DNA from: Actinomycetota bacterium
GTDB lineage: Bacteria; Actinomycetota; Geothermincolia; Fen-727; Anoxymicrobiaceae
Assembly (NCBI GenBank): GCA_020062425.1
Contig: JAGUWJ010000070.1
Coordinates: 1-57,520 of the forward strand
Reading direction: 5' to 3'
DNA: 57,520 bases
The position numbers and the translations under genes were made by a program. The stretch's first letter is position 1. Every line of letters starts with the position of its first letter. Below are positions 42,536 through 51,055 of the stretch, one piece after another. The notes under the pieces are model-generated. The model saw nothing but the letters and a program-made list of their open reading frames with translations. It was not told where the DNA came from and did not search any database.

Positions 42536-43195
42536 ATGAAGAGTATTACGGCTCGGAAGCCCCTCGAGGAAATCCTCGAGTGCCTCGGCACCGCAAAGAG
42601 GGTCTTCATCGTTGGATGCGGGACATGCCCGACCCTCCTCGGCACCGGCGGCGTCAACCAGGTGGCGGAACTCGCCGCTTCGCTTAAGGAAACGGGCAAG
42701 CGCATAGAGGGTACAACCGTGCTGCCCGTCGCGTGCGAACCGCTGCCTTTCGAGGCGCGCGGGGAGTTCCTCGCAGCCGCTGAAAAAGCCGACGCAGTCC
42801 TTGTGATGTCCTGCGCCTACGGTGTAAGGCAGGTGGCGGACATCGTCTCGGGACCAACCCTTCCCGCCTTGAATACGCTTTTTATCGGCCGCGAAGAGGA
42901 ACCTGGCCTTTTCATAGAAGAGTGCAGCCAGTGTGGAGACTGCATTCTCGGGCTGACGGGAGGTATCTGCCCGATAACCCGTTGCGTGAAGAGCCTTTTC
43001 AATGGTCCCTGCGGCGGCTCCGTTGGAGGCAAGTGCGAGATCGATGAGAAGGTGCTCTGCGGCTGGCAGCTCATCTACGACCGGCTCAAGGCACTCGGAC
43101 GCCTCGACCAGATGGACGTAATCATACCAGTGCGCGACTGGAGCAAGTCCTCCTCGGGAGGTCCGAGGAGATACTCGATGAATGAGAAGAAGTAA
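42536..43195 (+). CDS. metV: MetV-type methylenetetrahydrofolate reductase partner
   Basis: A 219-residue Fe-S/zinc protein of the MTHFR C-terminal family. Cys in order: 28 and 31 (GCGTC), 67, 93, then 130, 133, 136 (CSQCGDC), 145, 150, 159, 167, 175. GGICPITRCVKSLFNGPCGG is the hallmark (20 residues), with GKCE after. In acetogens MetV binds MetF and feeds it electrons from ferredoxin or another carrier. ATG at 42536 follows AAGGAG. It lies between the NuoEF-like gene and a histidine kinase, all in one run, so the electron source is likely FdhA and the NuoEF-like protein. Confidence 0.9.
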   Translation: MKSITARKPLEEILECLGTAKRVFIVGCGTCPTLLGTGGVNQVAELAASLKETGKRIEGTTVLPVACEPLPFEARGEFLAAAEKADAVLVMSCAYGVRQVADIVSGPTLPALNTLFIGREEEPGLFIEECSQCGDCILGLTGGICPITRCVKSLFNGPCGGSVGGKCEIDEKVLCGWQLIYDRLKALGRLDQMDVIIPVRDWSKSSSGGPRRYSMNEKK

Positions 43196-43203
43196 GGCAG
43201 GGC

Positions 43204-44430
43204 ATGCGGTACGAACTGCTCTATGAGATATCGAAACCGGTCATAGAAGCGGTGGGCGAGAATAACGTCCTGCGCTCCATCGTCGAGAGCACAGCGAAGG
43301 GAACAGGCGCTAAGGGTTGCTCGATTCTGGTTCTATCGCCTGACGGCAAGCGCCTCGAGCACAAGGTCTCCTTCGGCCTGAGTGAGGAGTACCTGCGCAA
43401 AGGCGAGATAACCGTGAACGAAGCGATAAGCAAGATGCTTGAAGGCGAGCCCGCAAATATCGTAGATGTATCCCGCGACCCGGGCATCCAGTACCCCGAA
43501 CAGGCTGTGAAGGAAGGCATCGCTTCCCTACTGTCAATTCCTATACGCGGGCTGTCGGGCGATATCAAGGGGCTCTTACGGTTATATATGTCCAATGTTA
43601 AGAAGTTCGGTCGCGGTGAAATAGACTTCCTCGTCTCCATCGCCGACCTGGGAGGCATAGTCCTCGAGAAAGCGAAAACCTATGACCGCTTGGTCGGCGA
43701 CGTGGACGACGCGAAGTCCGAGATCGAGAAACTCGAACAGGACCGCGAGATGTTCTTGCGGTTCCTCTCGATGGTTGCGCATGATCTTAAGGCGCCGGTT
43801 GCGGCGGTTGAAAGCTACTTGAAGGTAATGCTTCGCGGCACCCCCGGCCCGTTGACAGAAAAGCAAGAGACCTGGCTAAGCCGCAGTATCTCGCGCCTGG
43901 ACAGCATGACCGAGCTAATAAGCGACCTTCTCGACGTCTCCCGATTGGAGACGGGGCAGATTACTCCCGAGATGGAAACGACAACACTCAACGGCGTGTT
44001 GATGGGGTGTGTCGAGACGGCTAGAGGCCTCGCGGACCCCGGGGGTGTCAAAATCGAGACGGAGATCGAGTCTCCCTTCCCAGCCTTTTTCGGTTCCGGG
44101 AGGCGGCTCGTCCAGGTCATCAACAATCTGGTATCCAACGCCGTCCGTTACACGGTAGAGGGAGGCACGATCTTCATCCGGGCGAGACAGGAGGAAGGCC
44201 ACCTGCTGGTCGTTGTAGAGGACACCGGCTCGGGAATCAAACCCGAGGTGATGTCAAAGATATTCGACGATTTCTTCAGGGGTGACCAGGAGACTGAGGG
44301 TACCGGCCTCGGCCTTTCCATATGTAAGCGCATCGTTGAACTTCATGGCGGAAGAATCTGGGCCGAGAGCCCAGTGCCCGGCAAGGCCGGTGGAACGCGT
44401 TTCTCGTTCACTGTCCCTTTGAATCGGTGA
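43204..44430 (+). CDS. GAF-domain sensor histidine kinase
   Basis: A 408-residue soluble kinase with an N-terminal GAF domain (about 12-155), a coiled-coil linker, HisKA with phospho-acceptor His193 (MVAHDLKAPVAAV) and HATPase (NNLVSNAVRYT, DTGSGI, GTGLGLSI). No transmembrane helix, so it senses an internal signal such as redox state, a metabolite or folate intermediate. ATG at 43204 is 8 bases after the metV stop. Its position inside the metV-metF run with two downstream single-domain response regulators implies a dedicated phosphorelay for this pathway. The GAF ligand is unknown. Confidence 0.93.
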   Translation: MRYELLYEISKPVIEAVGENNVLRSIVESTAKGTGAKGCSILVLSPDGKRLEHKVSFGLSEEYLRKGEITVNEAISKMLEGEPANIVDVSRDPGIQYPEQAVKEGIASLLSIPIRGLSGDIKGLLRLYMSNVKKFGRGEIDFLVSIADLGGIVLEKAKTYDRLVGDVDDAKSEIEKLEQDREMFLRFLSMVAHDLKAPVAAVESYLKVMLRGTPGPLTEKQETWLSRSISRLDSMTELISDLLDVSRLETGQITPEMETTTLNGVLMGCVETARGLADPGGVKIETEIESPFPAFFGSGRRLVQVINNLVSNAVRYTVEGGTIFIRARQEEGHLLVVVEDTGSGIKPEVMSKIFDDFFRGDQETEGTGLGLSICKRIVELHGGRIWAESPVPGKAGGTRFSFTVPLNR

Positions 44431-44466
44431 AAGACCGCGGAGTAGACTCAGAAGGGGTTTATTGAG

Positions 44467-45384
44467 ATGAAAGCTGGAACGAATCTGGAGAAGGTCCTCA
44501 AGGCCGGGAACTTCGCTGTAACTGCGGAGATAGGCCCTCCGAAAGGCGGTTCGGCGAAGGTCATCGAGTCTAAGGGCGAGGAACTGAGGCACTCGGCGGA
44601 CGCTTTCAACGTGACCGACAACCAGACCGCCGTGGTCCGTATGTCCAGCCTGGCCGCCTGCGCCATACTAAGGAGAATGGGCCTCGATCCGGTCATGCAG
44701 ATGCTTTGTCGCGACCGTAACCGAATAATGCTCCAGAGCGACATCTGTGGAGCCGTGGCGCTGGGGATCGGTAACCTGCTGTGCCTTACAGGGGACCACG
44801 TGAAGTTCGGCAATCATCCCGAGTCCAAGGTCGTATTCGATATCGACTCGGTCCAGCTCATTGCCACGGTCAAGGCTATGCGGGACGGCGGCAAATTTAT
44901 CAGCGGTGAAGAGATAGCCGGGCCTATCCCTATGTTCATAGGCGCAGTCGAGAACCCTTACGCGGACCCATTCGAGTACCGCACTGCGAGGCTCGATAAA
45001 AAGGTCAAGGCCGGAGCCGACTTCATTCAAACTCAGGCCGTTTACGATGTTCCCAAGTTCTCGCAGTGGATGGATGAGATATGCGCCGCGGGCATCGACG
45101 AGCGGACTCATATCCTCGCTGGTATAATCCCGGTGAAGGCCGTCGGAATGGCGCGTTACATGCGGGACTACGTCTCTGGCGTCGAGATACCGGATTGGAT
45201 GATCAAGAGGCTCGAAAAGTCCAAAGACGTAAAGGAAGAAGGGATTCAGATAATTCTCGAAATAATAGAGGAAATCAAGCTTATCCCCGGTGTCCATGGA
45301 ATACATATCCAAGCTGTCGGCTGGGAGGAGATCGTCCCTGAGATCGTTGAGCGGGCGGGCCTGCTGCCGAGACCGATGCTGTAG
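44467..45384 (+). CDS. metF: methylenetetrahydrofolate reductase
   Basis: A 305-residue TIM-barrel MTHFR making 5-methyl-THF. Visible motifs: FAVTAEIGPPKG at the N-terminus, NVTDNQTAVVRMSS, LLCLTGDHVKFG at about 114-125 and DFIQTQAVYDVPKF at about 188-201, plus AGIIPVKAVGMARYM. The short form without regulatory domain needs MetV as partner. ATG at 44467 has only a weak AGAAGGGG. It comes 36 bases after the kinase. Together with FdhA it gives two ends of the methyl branch; formyl-THF synthetase and cyclohydrolase are not seen here. Confidence 0.93.
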   Translation: MKAGTNLEKVLKAGNFAVTAEIGPPKGGSAKVIESKGEELRHSADAFNVTDNQTAVVRMSSLAACAILRRMGLDPVMQMLCRDRNRIMLQSDICGAVALGIGNLLCLTGDHVKFGNHPESKVVFDIDSVQLIATVKAMRDGGKFISGEEIAGPIPMFIGAVENPYADPFEYRTARLDKKVKAGADFIQTQAVYDVPKFSQWMDEICAAGIDERTHILAGIIPVKAVGMARYMRDYVSGVEIPDWMIKRLEKSKDVKEEGIQIILEIIEEIKLIPGVHGIHIQAVGWEEIVPEIVERAGLLPRPML

Positions 45385-45397
45385 GGAGGGGAGAGAA

Positions 45398-45802
45398 TTG
45401 GCGGCAAAGATACTCGTGGTGGATGACGACCCCGACATCAGAGACGTTCTCGAAGAACTGCTGGTTGGTGAAGGATTCGAGGTTGTGACTGCCAATGATG
45501 GCGTTCAAGGGCTTGATGCGATCAAAAAGGAAGATCCCGATATGATGATCCTTGACCTGCTCATGCCAGTGCTGGACGGATTTGGCGTGTGCAAGCAGTT
45601 GAGCGACCCACGTTGGTCTAAATGGAAGGATATGCCTGTCCTGATTCTCACCTCGGTCCGAGAAGAGGTAAGCCAGCGGCGTTACGAGCTCGAGACCGGA
45701 TTGAGCCTCGATGTCGACGACTACGTGGAGAAACCGATAGATCCCGACGTAGTACTGGAACGAGTCAGGAACTTGCTAGCTCGTAGAGATATCGATATAT
45801 AA
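45398..45802 (+). CDS. single-domain response regulator 1
   Basis: About 134 residues: a receiver domain only (ILVVDDDPDI; phospho-acceptor Asp53 in ILDLLMP; Thr in LILTSVR; Lys in VEKPIDP). No DNA-binding output. TTG at 45398 is chosen because GGGAGGGGAG precedes it; frames starting earlier overlap metF. It can act as a phosphate shuttle, or by binding a partner protein. Located 13 bases after metF. Confidence 0.85.
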   Translation: MAAKILVVDDDPDIRDVLEELLVGEGFEVVTANDGVQGLDAIKKEDPDMMILDLLMPVLDGFGVCKQLSDPRWSKWKDMPVLILTSVREEVSQRRYELETGLSLDVDDYVEKPIDPDVVLERVRNLLARRDIDI

Positions 45803-45839
45803 TAGTATTGCCCAGATATGGCAAGCTCAGGAGGATAGC

Positions 45840-46214
45840 ATGAAAAAAGTGCTTCTAGTTGATGATGACAAGGACTTCGTAGAATCCACTAAGGCGGTGC
45901 TCGAGGAGAGATTCGAGGTAATCGTGGCCAGTGACGGCGACGAGGGGATTGAAGTCGCCAGGGCGGAGAAGCCCGACCTCATCATCCTGGATGTGATCAT
46001 GCCTACCGAGGACGGCTTCAGCGCCGCCGAGGAGATGAAGAACGACCCCGAGCTTGCGGGAATTCCCATTATGATGCTTACAAGCTTCGCGGCTCGCGGG
46101 TCCCAGACAAATATCCCTCGCAGCAGGGGGATGGAGCTCCAGTCGGAGGACTACATCGACAAGCCGGTCGATCCCGACGTCCTTCTGGAGCACGCGGAGA
46201 AGCTGCTCAGCTAG
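45840..46214 (+). CDS. single-domain response regulator 2
   Basis: A 124-residue receiver domain (VLLVDDDKDF; Asp51 in ILDVIMP; MLTSF; DKPVDP), again without output domain. ATG at 45840 follows AGGAGG. It lies 37 bases after the first regulator and ends 22 bases from a convergent LuxI-like gene. A second receiver suggests either a two-step relay or competing targets for the kinase encoded upstream. Confidence 0.9.
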   Translation: MKKVLLVDDDKDFVESTKAVLEERFEVIVASDGDEGIEVARAEKPDLIILDVIMPTEDGFSAAEEMKNDPELAGIPIMMLTSFAARGSQTNIPRSRGMELQSEDYIDKPVDPDVLLEHAEKLLS

Positions 46215-46236
46215 ATCCGCTAAGGCCACGGGCCAG

Positions 46237-46953
46237 CTAAGCGAGCACCTCGTATTGATGAATCTTGAGAGGCTCCCCCAGAAGAGTCTTCCCTGTGCGC
46301 ATTGTGTTTCTGAATAAGCCGTCGAAGATGGTCTTTGCTTCGTCGTGGAGGTAGTAGATCGGCACGGGCGGATTAAAGTCATCGTAGAAGAACCCGGAAA
46401 GGAGCTCATCGCGCGGGTAGATTAGTCGCGCGTCATATATCTCGTGTAGAGCAGGAAGGTTCAATCGCTCAAAGAGCTCAAGGAAAGAGTGCTTGATGGT
46501 GCTCACTCCTCCACAAAGACCGTGTTTGAAACCGTAATCAATCAAGGCCGAGATCATGGTTGTCGAGACAAAATGCCTAGGCAGCGGGTTATCACCCAAT
46601 CGTTTGATAGTGGTGAGCCGGCTTACCTCGCGGAGCAACCCACGTGGGCACACCCTTAGCTTGGTGGGAACCTCGAACGTGTAGTACCTCGATTCGGTTG
46701 GCAGGTCTTCGGAGTCGATTAGCCGCGCAGCCGCCAGGAGCTCACCGTTCGCGAAGGTTCCGAAGTAAAGGCTCGAAGAGTCGTAGGCGTCCTCAAACGA
46801 CTCCAGGTCGGCTGCGATATAGCCGCGGAGTTTGTATTCCTTCTCAATCATGTCTTTAACAACATCGAGCTCAGCTTTCCCCTCGGCTGCCCCCGATAGA
46901 ACCTCGATCCGCTCGCCGCGGTACTCTATATTGAGCTTCTTTACAACTTCCAT
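46237..46953 (-). CDS. LuxI-like N-acyl amino acid/autoinducer-synthase fold protein
   Basis: A 238-residue GNAT-like protein. Motifs of the autoinducer synthase family are seen: DAYDSSSLYFG (Asp55, Asp58), AARLID (Arg77), and REVSRLTTIKR (Glu109, Arg112), the counterpart of the E-R pair in LuxI. The Trp that is normal near residue 34 of LuxI is absent, and the C-terminus is long, closer to N-acyl amino acid synthases or exosortase-associated acyltransferases. ATG at 46953 follows AAAGG. It converges on the orphan response regulators. No LuxR homologue is seen in the window. Confidence 0.7.
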   Translation of the reverse strand: MEVVKKLNIEYRGERIEVLSGAAEGKAELDVVKDMIEKEYKLRGYIAADLESFEDAYDSSSLYFGTFANGELLAAARLIDSEDLPTESRYYTFEVPTKLRVCPRGLLREVSRLTTIKRLGDNPLPRHFVSTTMISALIDYGFKHGLCGGVSTIKHSFLELFERLNLPALHEIYDARLIYPRDELLSGFFYDDFNPPVPIYYLHDEAKTIFDGLFRNTMRTGKTLLGEPLKIHQYEVLA

Positions 46954-47070
46954 TCAGAGCCTTTCGTACTCAGCGCATCCATAATTTTACGATATGTTCT
47001 TCGAGGTAGGCTAGATTAAACCGAAATTTGAGTCCCAATTGAACCGTCGGCTTCGATATGGACAAAGAGT

Positions 47071-48873
47071 TCAGGGTAGCGTCAAGGAGTTGAGGTAGAG
47101 CGCCCGCTCCGCCACCACGGGGGAGTCGCTTGCCACCTCGGTGGAGACGTGGTAGCTGGTGACGGTCTCTCCGGCGTTGAAGGTCTCTCTCGCTCCGGGG
47201 GCGACCGTGCGGGTGGGGCCGGGTATCTTCCCCGAGTCGGTGTGGTAGTTGAGGCTCACACTCGCGGGGGTATCCCCCGGGTTCTCAACCAGTATCCAGG
47301 TCTCGAAGCCGCCGGCGGTTGCGCCCTCAGCCATGTACCAGGTCTTCGCGGGGGCGGTGGCACCGATGGAGCCGGTGGCGCAGGTGCGCTCCCTGGCAAC
47401 GGGCTTGCTCGAGCCGTACTCGTACGCGCCGATATCGAAGCCGGAGCCCGCGGGTCTGGCGTTTCCATCCAGGTCGATAGCGGGGGCCCCGCTGCTCGAA
47501 CCTGCGTCTATGGCGGGGCTGCCGGCTTCCAGGTGGTAATCGCCCGTCTCTCCCCATGCGGGAGACTCGAACTCCGGGTTGGCTGAAAGATTACCCTTGT
47601 CAAGCGCGCCGGAGCGAATGTCCTTTGCTGTATATTCCTTGTCGTTGGCCTCGACCTGCACTTCGGCTTCGGGCGAGAAGAAGATGTTGTGATCGGCAAT
47701 CAGCTCGACAGAGTCACCGAAGTAGACGGGCCCGTGGCCGCCGGCGATGATGGTGTTCCTCATAAGGATCTGGACAGGCTCAGGGTCGTCGTACTGGAAG
47801 TAGGCCGGGTACGCCTCACGCTCAGGGTTGTCGTGCACCGTCACGTTGACGAACTCGAAATGGTCGCCCGCGCGATCGCAACCGACTACGATGCCCGCCC
47901 AGGGGGATGCGCCCCCTTCGCCGTCGCCTGCACCATAAACAAGGGTATTCTCGACCCTGCTGTCACCCCTCCAAAGCTTTACGCCGTCTCCGGAGTTGTT
48001 CGCCACCACGCACTCACGGATGTAGGTGTTTCCTGCCTTCGAATCAAGCCCGTCCCCCCGGTTGTGCTCGCAGGTCGTGTTCAATATCTCAATTGGGCCG
48101 TTGGAGGGCTCGATGCCGAGGCCGTCCGGCCTGTCGTAAGGCCCAGGGCCGGGGCCGCCCTGGTAGTAATGACCGGAGTAGGAGAGTTCACAGTCGTCGA
48201 TGGTCACGTTCCTCCAACCGCCCCGCTGTCCCACCGGCCCCATAAGGCAGCCGGAGCCGCAGTACGTCATGACGCAGTCTTTCACCACGAGGTCGTTCAC
48301 GTCCGCGAAGTCGACCGCGCCCTCGTCGAGGTGGTGGATGTAGAGGCCGTCCAGGATGACGTGCTCAACGGGGCCTCCCGCCCCGGCGATGCCCCCCCTG
48401 AAAGGCGCGCCGTCGTCACTGGTTATCTCGAGGTTCTCAAAGCGCAGGTAGCTCTTGCCGGATATGTCGACCGCCGAGTACAGGTCGTCACCGCCGGCGA
48501 GCACGGGGCGGCTGCCCGCCTCGCCCTTGATGGTTATCCAGGCGTCAGCCGTGCCGCTCGGCGGGATTATCATGTCGTCGTCAAAGACCTCGAGCGAATA
48601 CGTGCCGCCGCCTATCACCAGCGTATCTCCCGGGCTCAGGCGTCTCGAGGCGTACCCGGGCGTGGCCCATTGCGCGCCGATGGTGCCGGGATTCGAGTTG
48701 CTGCCTGAGGGCGAGACATGGTAGGTGGCGCCCGCCCCCTCGAACCCGACGTGGTCCGCGCGCGTGATGCGCCGGCTCCCGGTGCGGTTCCCACCGCACG
48801 CGGAAAGAGCGCACAGGGAGGCCAGGCAAGTGAGCACTGCCGCGGCTGAGAGGGCACGAAAAAAGCTCTTCAT
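47071..48873 (-). CDS. right-handed beta-helix lipoprotein
   Basis: A 600-residue exported protein. Lipobox LSAC (Cys26) after a hydrophobic signal. Residues about 50-450 are a parallel beta-helix: repeated turns such as DGLYIHHLDEGAVDF, GDGLDSKAGNTYIREC, NNSGDGVKLW and MRNTIIAG, with GSPAIDAG near 460 as in pectate-lyase-like proteins. The final 110 residues (TWYMAEGATAGGFETWILV onward) are a beta-sandwich domain known to me from actinobacterial surface proteins. Target carbohydrate unknown. The ATG follows GGGGGTCGG. Confidence 0.8.
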   Translation of the reverse strand: MKSFFRALSAAAVLTCLASLCALSACGGNRTGSRRITRADHVGFEGAGATYHVSPSGSNSNPGTIGAQWATPGYASRRLSPGDTLVIGGGTYSLEVFDDDMIIPPSGTADAWITIKGEAGSRPVLAGGDDLYSAVDISGKSYLRFENLEITSDDGAPFRGGIAGAGGPVEHVILDGLYIHHLDEGAVDFADVNDLVVKDCVMTYCGSGCLMGPVGQRGGWRNVTIDDCELSYSGHYYQGGPGPGPYDRPDGLGIEPSNGPIEILNTTCEHNRGDGLDSKAGNTYIRECVVANNSGDGVKLWRGDSRVENTLVYGAGDGEGGASPWAGIVVGCDRAGDHFEFVNVTVHDNPEREAYPAYFQYDDPEPVQILMRNTIIAGGHGPVYFGDSVELIADHNIFFSPEAEVQVEANDKEYTAKDIRSGALDKGNLSANPEFESPAWGETGDYHLEAGSPAIDAGSSSGAPAIDLDGNARPAGSGFDIGAYEYGSSKPVARERTCATGSIGATAPAKTWYMAEGATAGGFETWILVENPGDTPASVSLNYHTDSGKIPGPTRTVAPGARETFNAGETVTSYHVSTEVASDSPVVAERALYLNSLTLP

Positions 48874-49092
48874 CCACCGACCCCCTGATTCAGGCTTCGA
48901 CCGGGCGATCCTGAAGTATTCATAGACAGTGCCTGTCCCCTTTTGTATAGCCTAGCACCTCCGGATGGTTGACCGTCACTGCTTTCTCAGGTAGAAACCA
49001 TTATGTTCCCGTTCGCGCAAGTGGGCTCTCTCCGCAGGAGCATCGCGGAGGAACTTGAATAAGACTGCAGCGCTCTCGAGAAGGAGGTCCTC

Positions 49093-49879
49093 ATGAAGGC
49101 GACTCGCTGGCTTCTTGTCCTGGTGCTCGTGCTGTCCGCCGCAGCCTGGGCGGGATGCGGTGGAAGGTGGAAGCGGCGGCAAGATAGAGGGCATCCGATG
49201 GGTGCTCGGTTCGTATGAGCTGAACGGTGAAACTACCGATGTGCCCGCGGACCTGCCGATAGACGCCCTCTTCGAGCGCGGGAAGGTGAGCGGGTTCTCG
49301 GGGGTCAACACCTACACCGGCGGCTACGAGCTCTCCGGAAGCAGTCTCACCATTGGCGAGCTGGCGACGACCCTGATGGCCGGCACCCCTGAACTGATGG
49401 CGATCGAGCAGGCTTATACCAAAACCCTGGAAAAGACGAGCTCATTCACTGCGGAGAGCGACGAACTGACACTTTTCGACAGCGACGGTGAAATCATCCT
49501 CACTTACGCCAAAGGCAAGACTCCCTCGCTGACCGGCGGTCCTTGGGAAGTGCTGAGCTATTACAATGGCGGCGACGCCATAGTCAGTGTCATCAGCGGC
49601 ACAGAACTGACATCCGATTTCTCAAAGGATGGAAAGGTGACGGGTTCGGCGGGAGTGAACGAGTACGAAGCGGCGTACGAGACCGAGGGCAAGACAATAT
49701 CCATCGATACCCCGAAGTTGACCACCGCCAACGTTGACGGGAATCCTGATATCACGGCGCAGGAGACGAACTTCCTCGCGGCGCTGGCTCTGGCAAAGAC
49801 ATATCGCGTCAGCGGTGACACGCTCGAGCTCCTGCGCGACGGCGGCAAGATAGCCGTTACCTACAAGCTGGCAAAGTAA
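49093..49879 (+). pseudogene. META-domain lipoprotein with a one-base frameshift
   Basis: ATG at 49093 (AAGGAGG upstream) gives a lipoprotein signal ending in AWAGC. The frame then ends quickly. Frame +1 continues from about 49160 as a protein of two META domains (IRWVLGSYELNG, VSGFSGVNTYTGGYEL; WEVLSYYNGGDAI, VTGSAGVNEYEAAYE). Removing one A near 49171 (in GGTGGAAGG) restores CGGGGSGGK between them. META domains occur in heat-shock HslJ-like outer proteins. The total would be about 260 residues. Confidence 0.7.
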
Positions 49880-49895
49880 ACTCGGGAGAAAGCGT

Positions 49896-50279
49896 ATGGT
49901 TGAGGACCTCTTCGCCAAAGGCATGGAAGAGATGCGCAGACATTTCGGTGCCGAGGCGGACGCCCACATCGAGAAGCTGAAGAGCATCAGCCCTGAGTTC
50001 GCCAAGATAAACGTGGAGTTCCCATTCGGTGAGCTCTACACCCGAGACGTCCTGGATGAGAAGACCCGCGAGCTCTGTACCATCGCCGCGCTTACCGTTG
50101 AGGGGCATTGCCTGCCCGAGCTGAAGCTGCACGCACTGGGAGCGCTCAACTGCGGCGCCACCCGCGAAGAGGTCGTGGAGGTTATAATCCAGATGATCGC
50201 CTACTGCGGCTTCCCGGCGGCTACCAACGCGCTGGTCGTGGTGAAGGAAGCGTTCGAGGAGCTTGATCGCGGGAAGTGA
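49896..50279 (+). CDS. carboxymuconolactone decarboxylase family protein
   Basis: A 127-residue CMD/AhpD-like helical protein: RELCTIAALTVEGHCLPELKLHALGALNCG, recognised as (ELCTIAALTVEGH, LKLHALGALNCGATREEV). The AhpD CxxC is absent, so a peroxidase role is unlikely; the family also covers decarboxylases acting on lactones. ATG at 49896 follows GGGAGA. The next gene starts inside its stop (GTGA). Function unassigned. Confidence 0.85.
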   Translation: MVEDLFAKGMEEMRRHFGAEADAHIEKLKSISPEFAKINVEFPFGELYTRDVLDEKTRELCTIAALTVEGHCLPELKLHALGALNCGATREEVVEVIIQMIAYCGFPAATNALVVVKEAFEELDRGK

Positions 50280-51037
50280 CGGCGGTGGCCAGAAAAAGAG
50301 ATATCTGGTGGCTCTTGTACCAGCCGTACAAGTGGCTTGTCTTCATCCCGCTCCTGGGCATCACGACCTGTCTTTTCGTCGGGGTGGGGTATATCACCCT
50401 TCTGCTGACCAGCGAGAGGTTCGTCAACCGCACATTCGTCATCTGGTGGGCACGTTTCCTGGGCTTCATGGTCCCCATGCGTGTGACCGTCGTCGGCAGG
50501 GAGAACGTCCGGGAGGGCCAATCCTACATCGTGGCTTCGAACCACCAGAGCGCCAGCGACGCGCTGGTGCTGGTGGGGTGGCTCAGGTTCGACATCAGGT
50601 GGGTGTTGAAGACCGAGCTCAGGAGCTTTCCCGTTTTTGGATGGGCCGCAGAGAGGAGCGGGCAGATCTACATCGACCGCTCGAACCCGAAGGCAGCGTA
50701 TGAGTCACTCGAGAATGCAAAGAATAAGATCGAGGGTGGCGTCTCGATCACAATGCTTGTTGAGGGAACGCGCACCCGCACCGGTGAGCTGCTCGATTTC
50801 AAGAAGGGCGGATTCTGGCTGGCGCGCGAGCTCGAGCTGCCGATACTGCCGGTCACCATCTGCAACACCATCCACATACTGCCGCCCAAGACGCTGGACC
50901 AGTTCCCCGGTCGCGCGGTCTTGAGGATACACCCGCCGGTGGACACGAGCAGATACGACAAGGACTCTTACGACGAGCTGATAAGCGACGTGAAGGCCAT
51001 CATCCAGTCGGGCTTGGATGAGTACCAGATCTGGTAG
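50276..51037 (+). CDS. 1-acyl-sn-glycerol-3-phosphate acyltransferase (PlsC family)
   Basis: A 253-residue membrane acyltransferase that adds the second acyl chain to lysophosphatidic acid. A membrane segment is near residues 20-45. The catalytic NHQSASD (HX4D motif), ERSGQIYIDRS and EGTRTRTGELLDFKKGG (substrate-binding EGTR) are in order. GTG at 50276 overlaps the stop of the CMD gene by four bases; GTG 50285 is an alternative. It may be co-transcribed with the nitroreductase gene 18 bases downstream. Confidence 0.9.
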   Translation: MTAVARKRDIWWLLYQPYKWLVFIPLLGITTCLFVGVGYITLLLTSERFVNRTFVIWWARFLGFMVPMRVTVVGRENVREGQSYIVASNHQSASDALVLVGWLRFDIRWVLKTELRSFPVFGWAAERSGQIYIDRSNPKAAYESLENAKNKIEGGVSITMLVEGTRTRTGELLDFKKGGFWLARELELPILPVTICNTIHILPPKTLDQFPGRAVLRIHPPVDTSRYDKDSYDELISDVKAIIQSGLDEYQIW

Positions 51038-51055
51038 CCGGAGGTGAGAGCACAG

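Noticed and set aside
47689-48708. 339-codon open frame on the plus strand opposite the beta-helix protein
   Set aside because: Antisense shadow; the minus-strand protein has a lipobox and beta-helix repeats.
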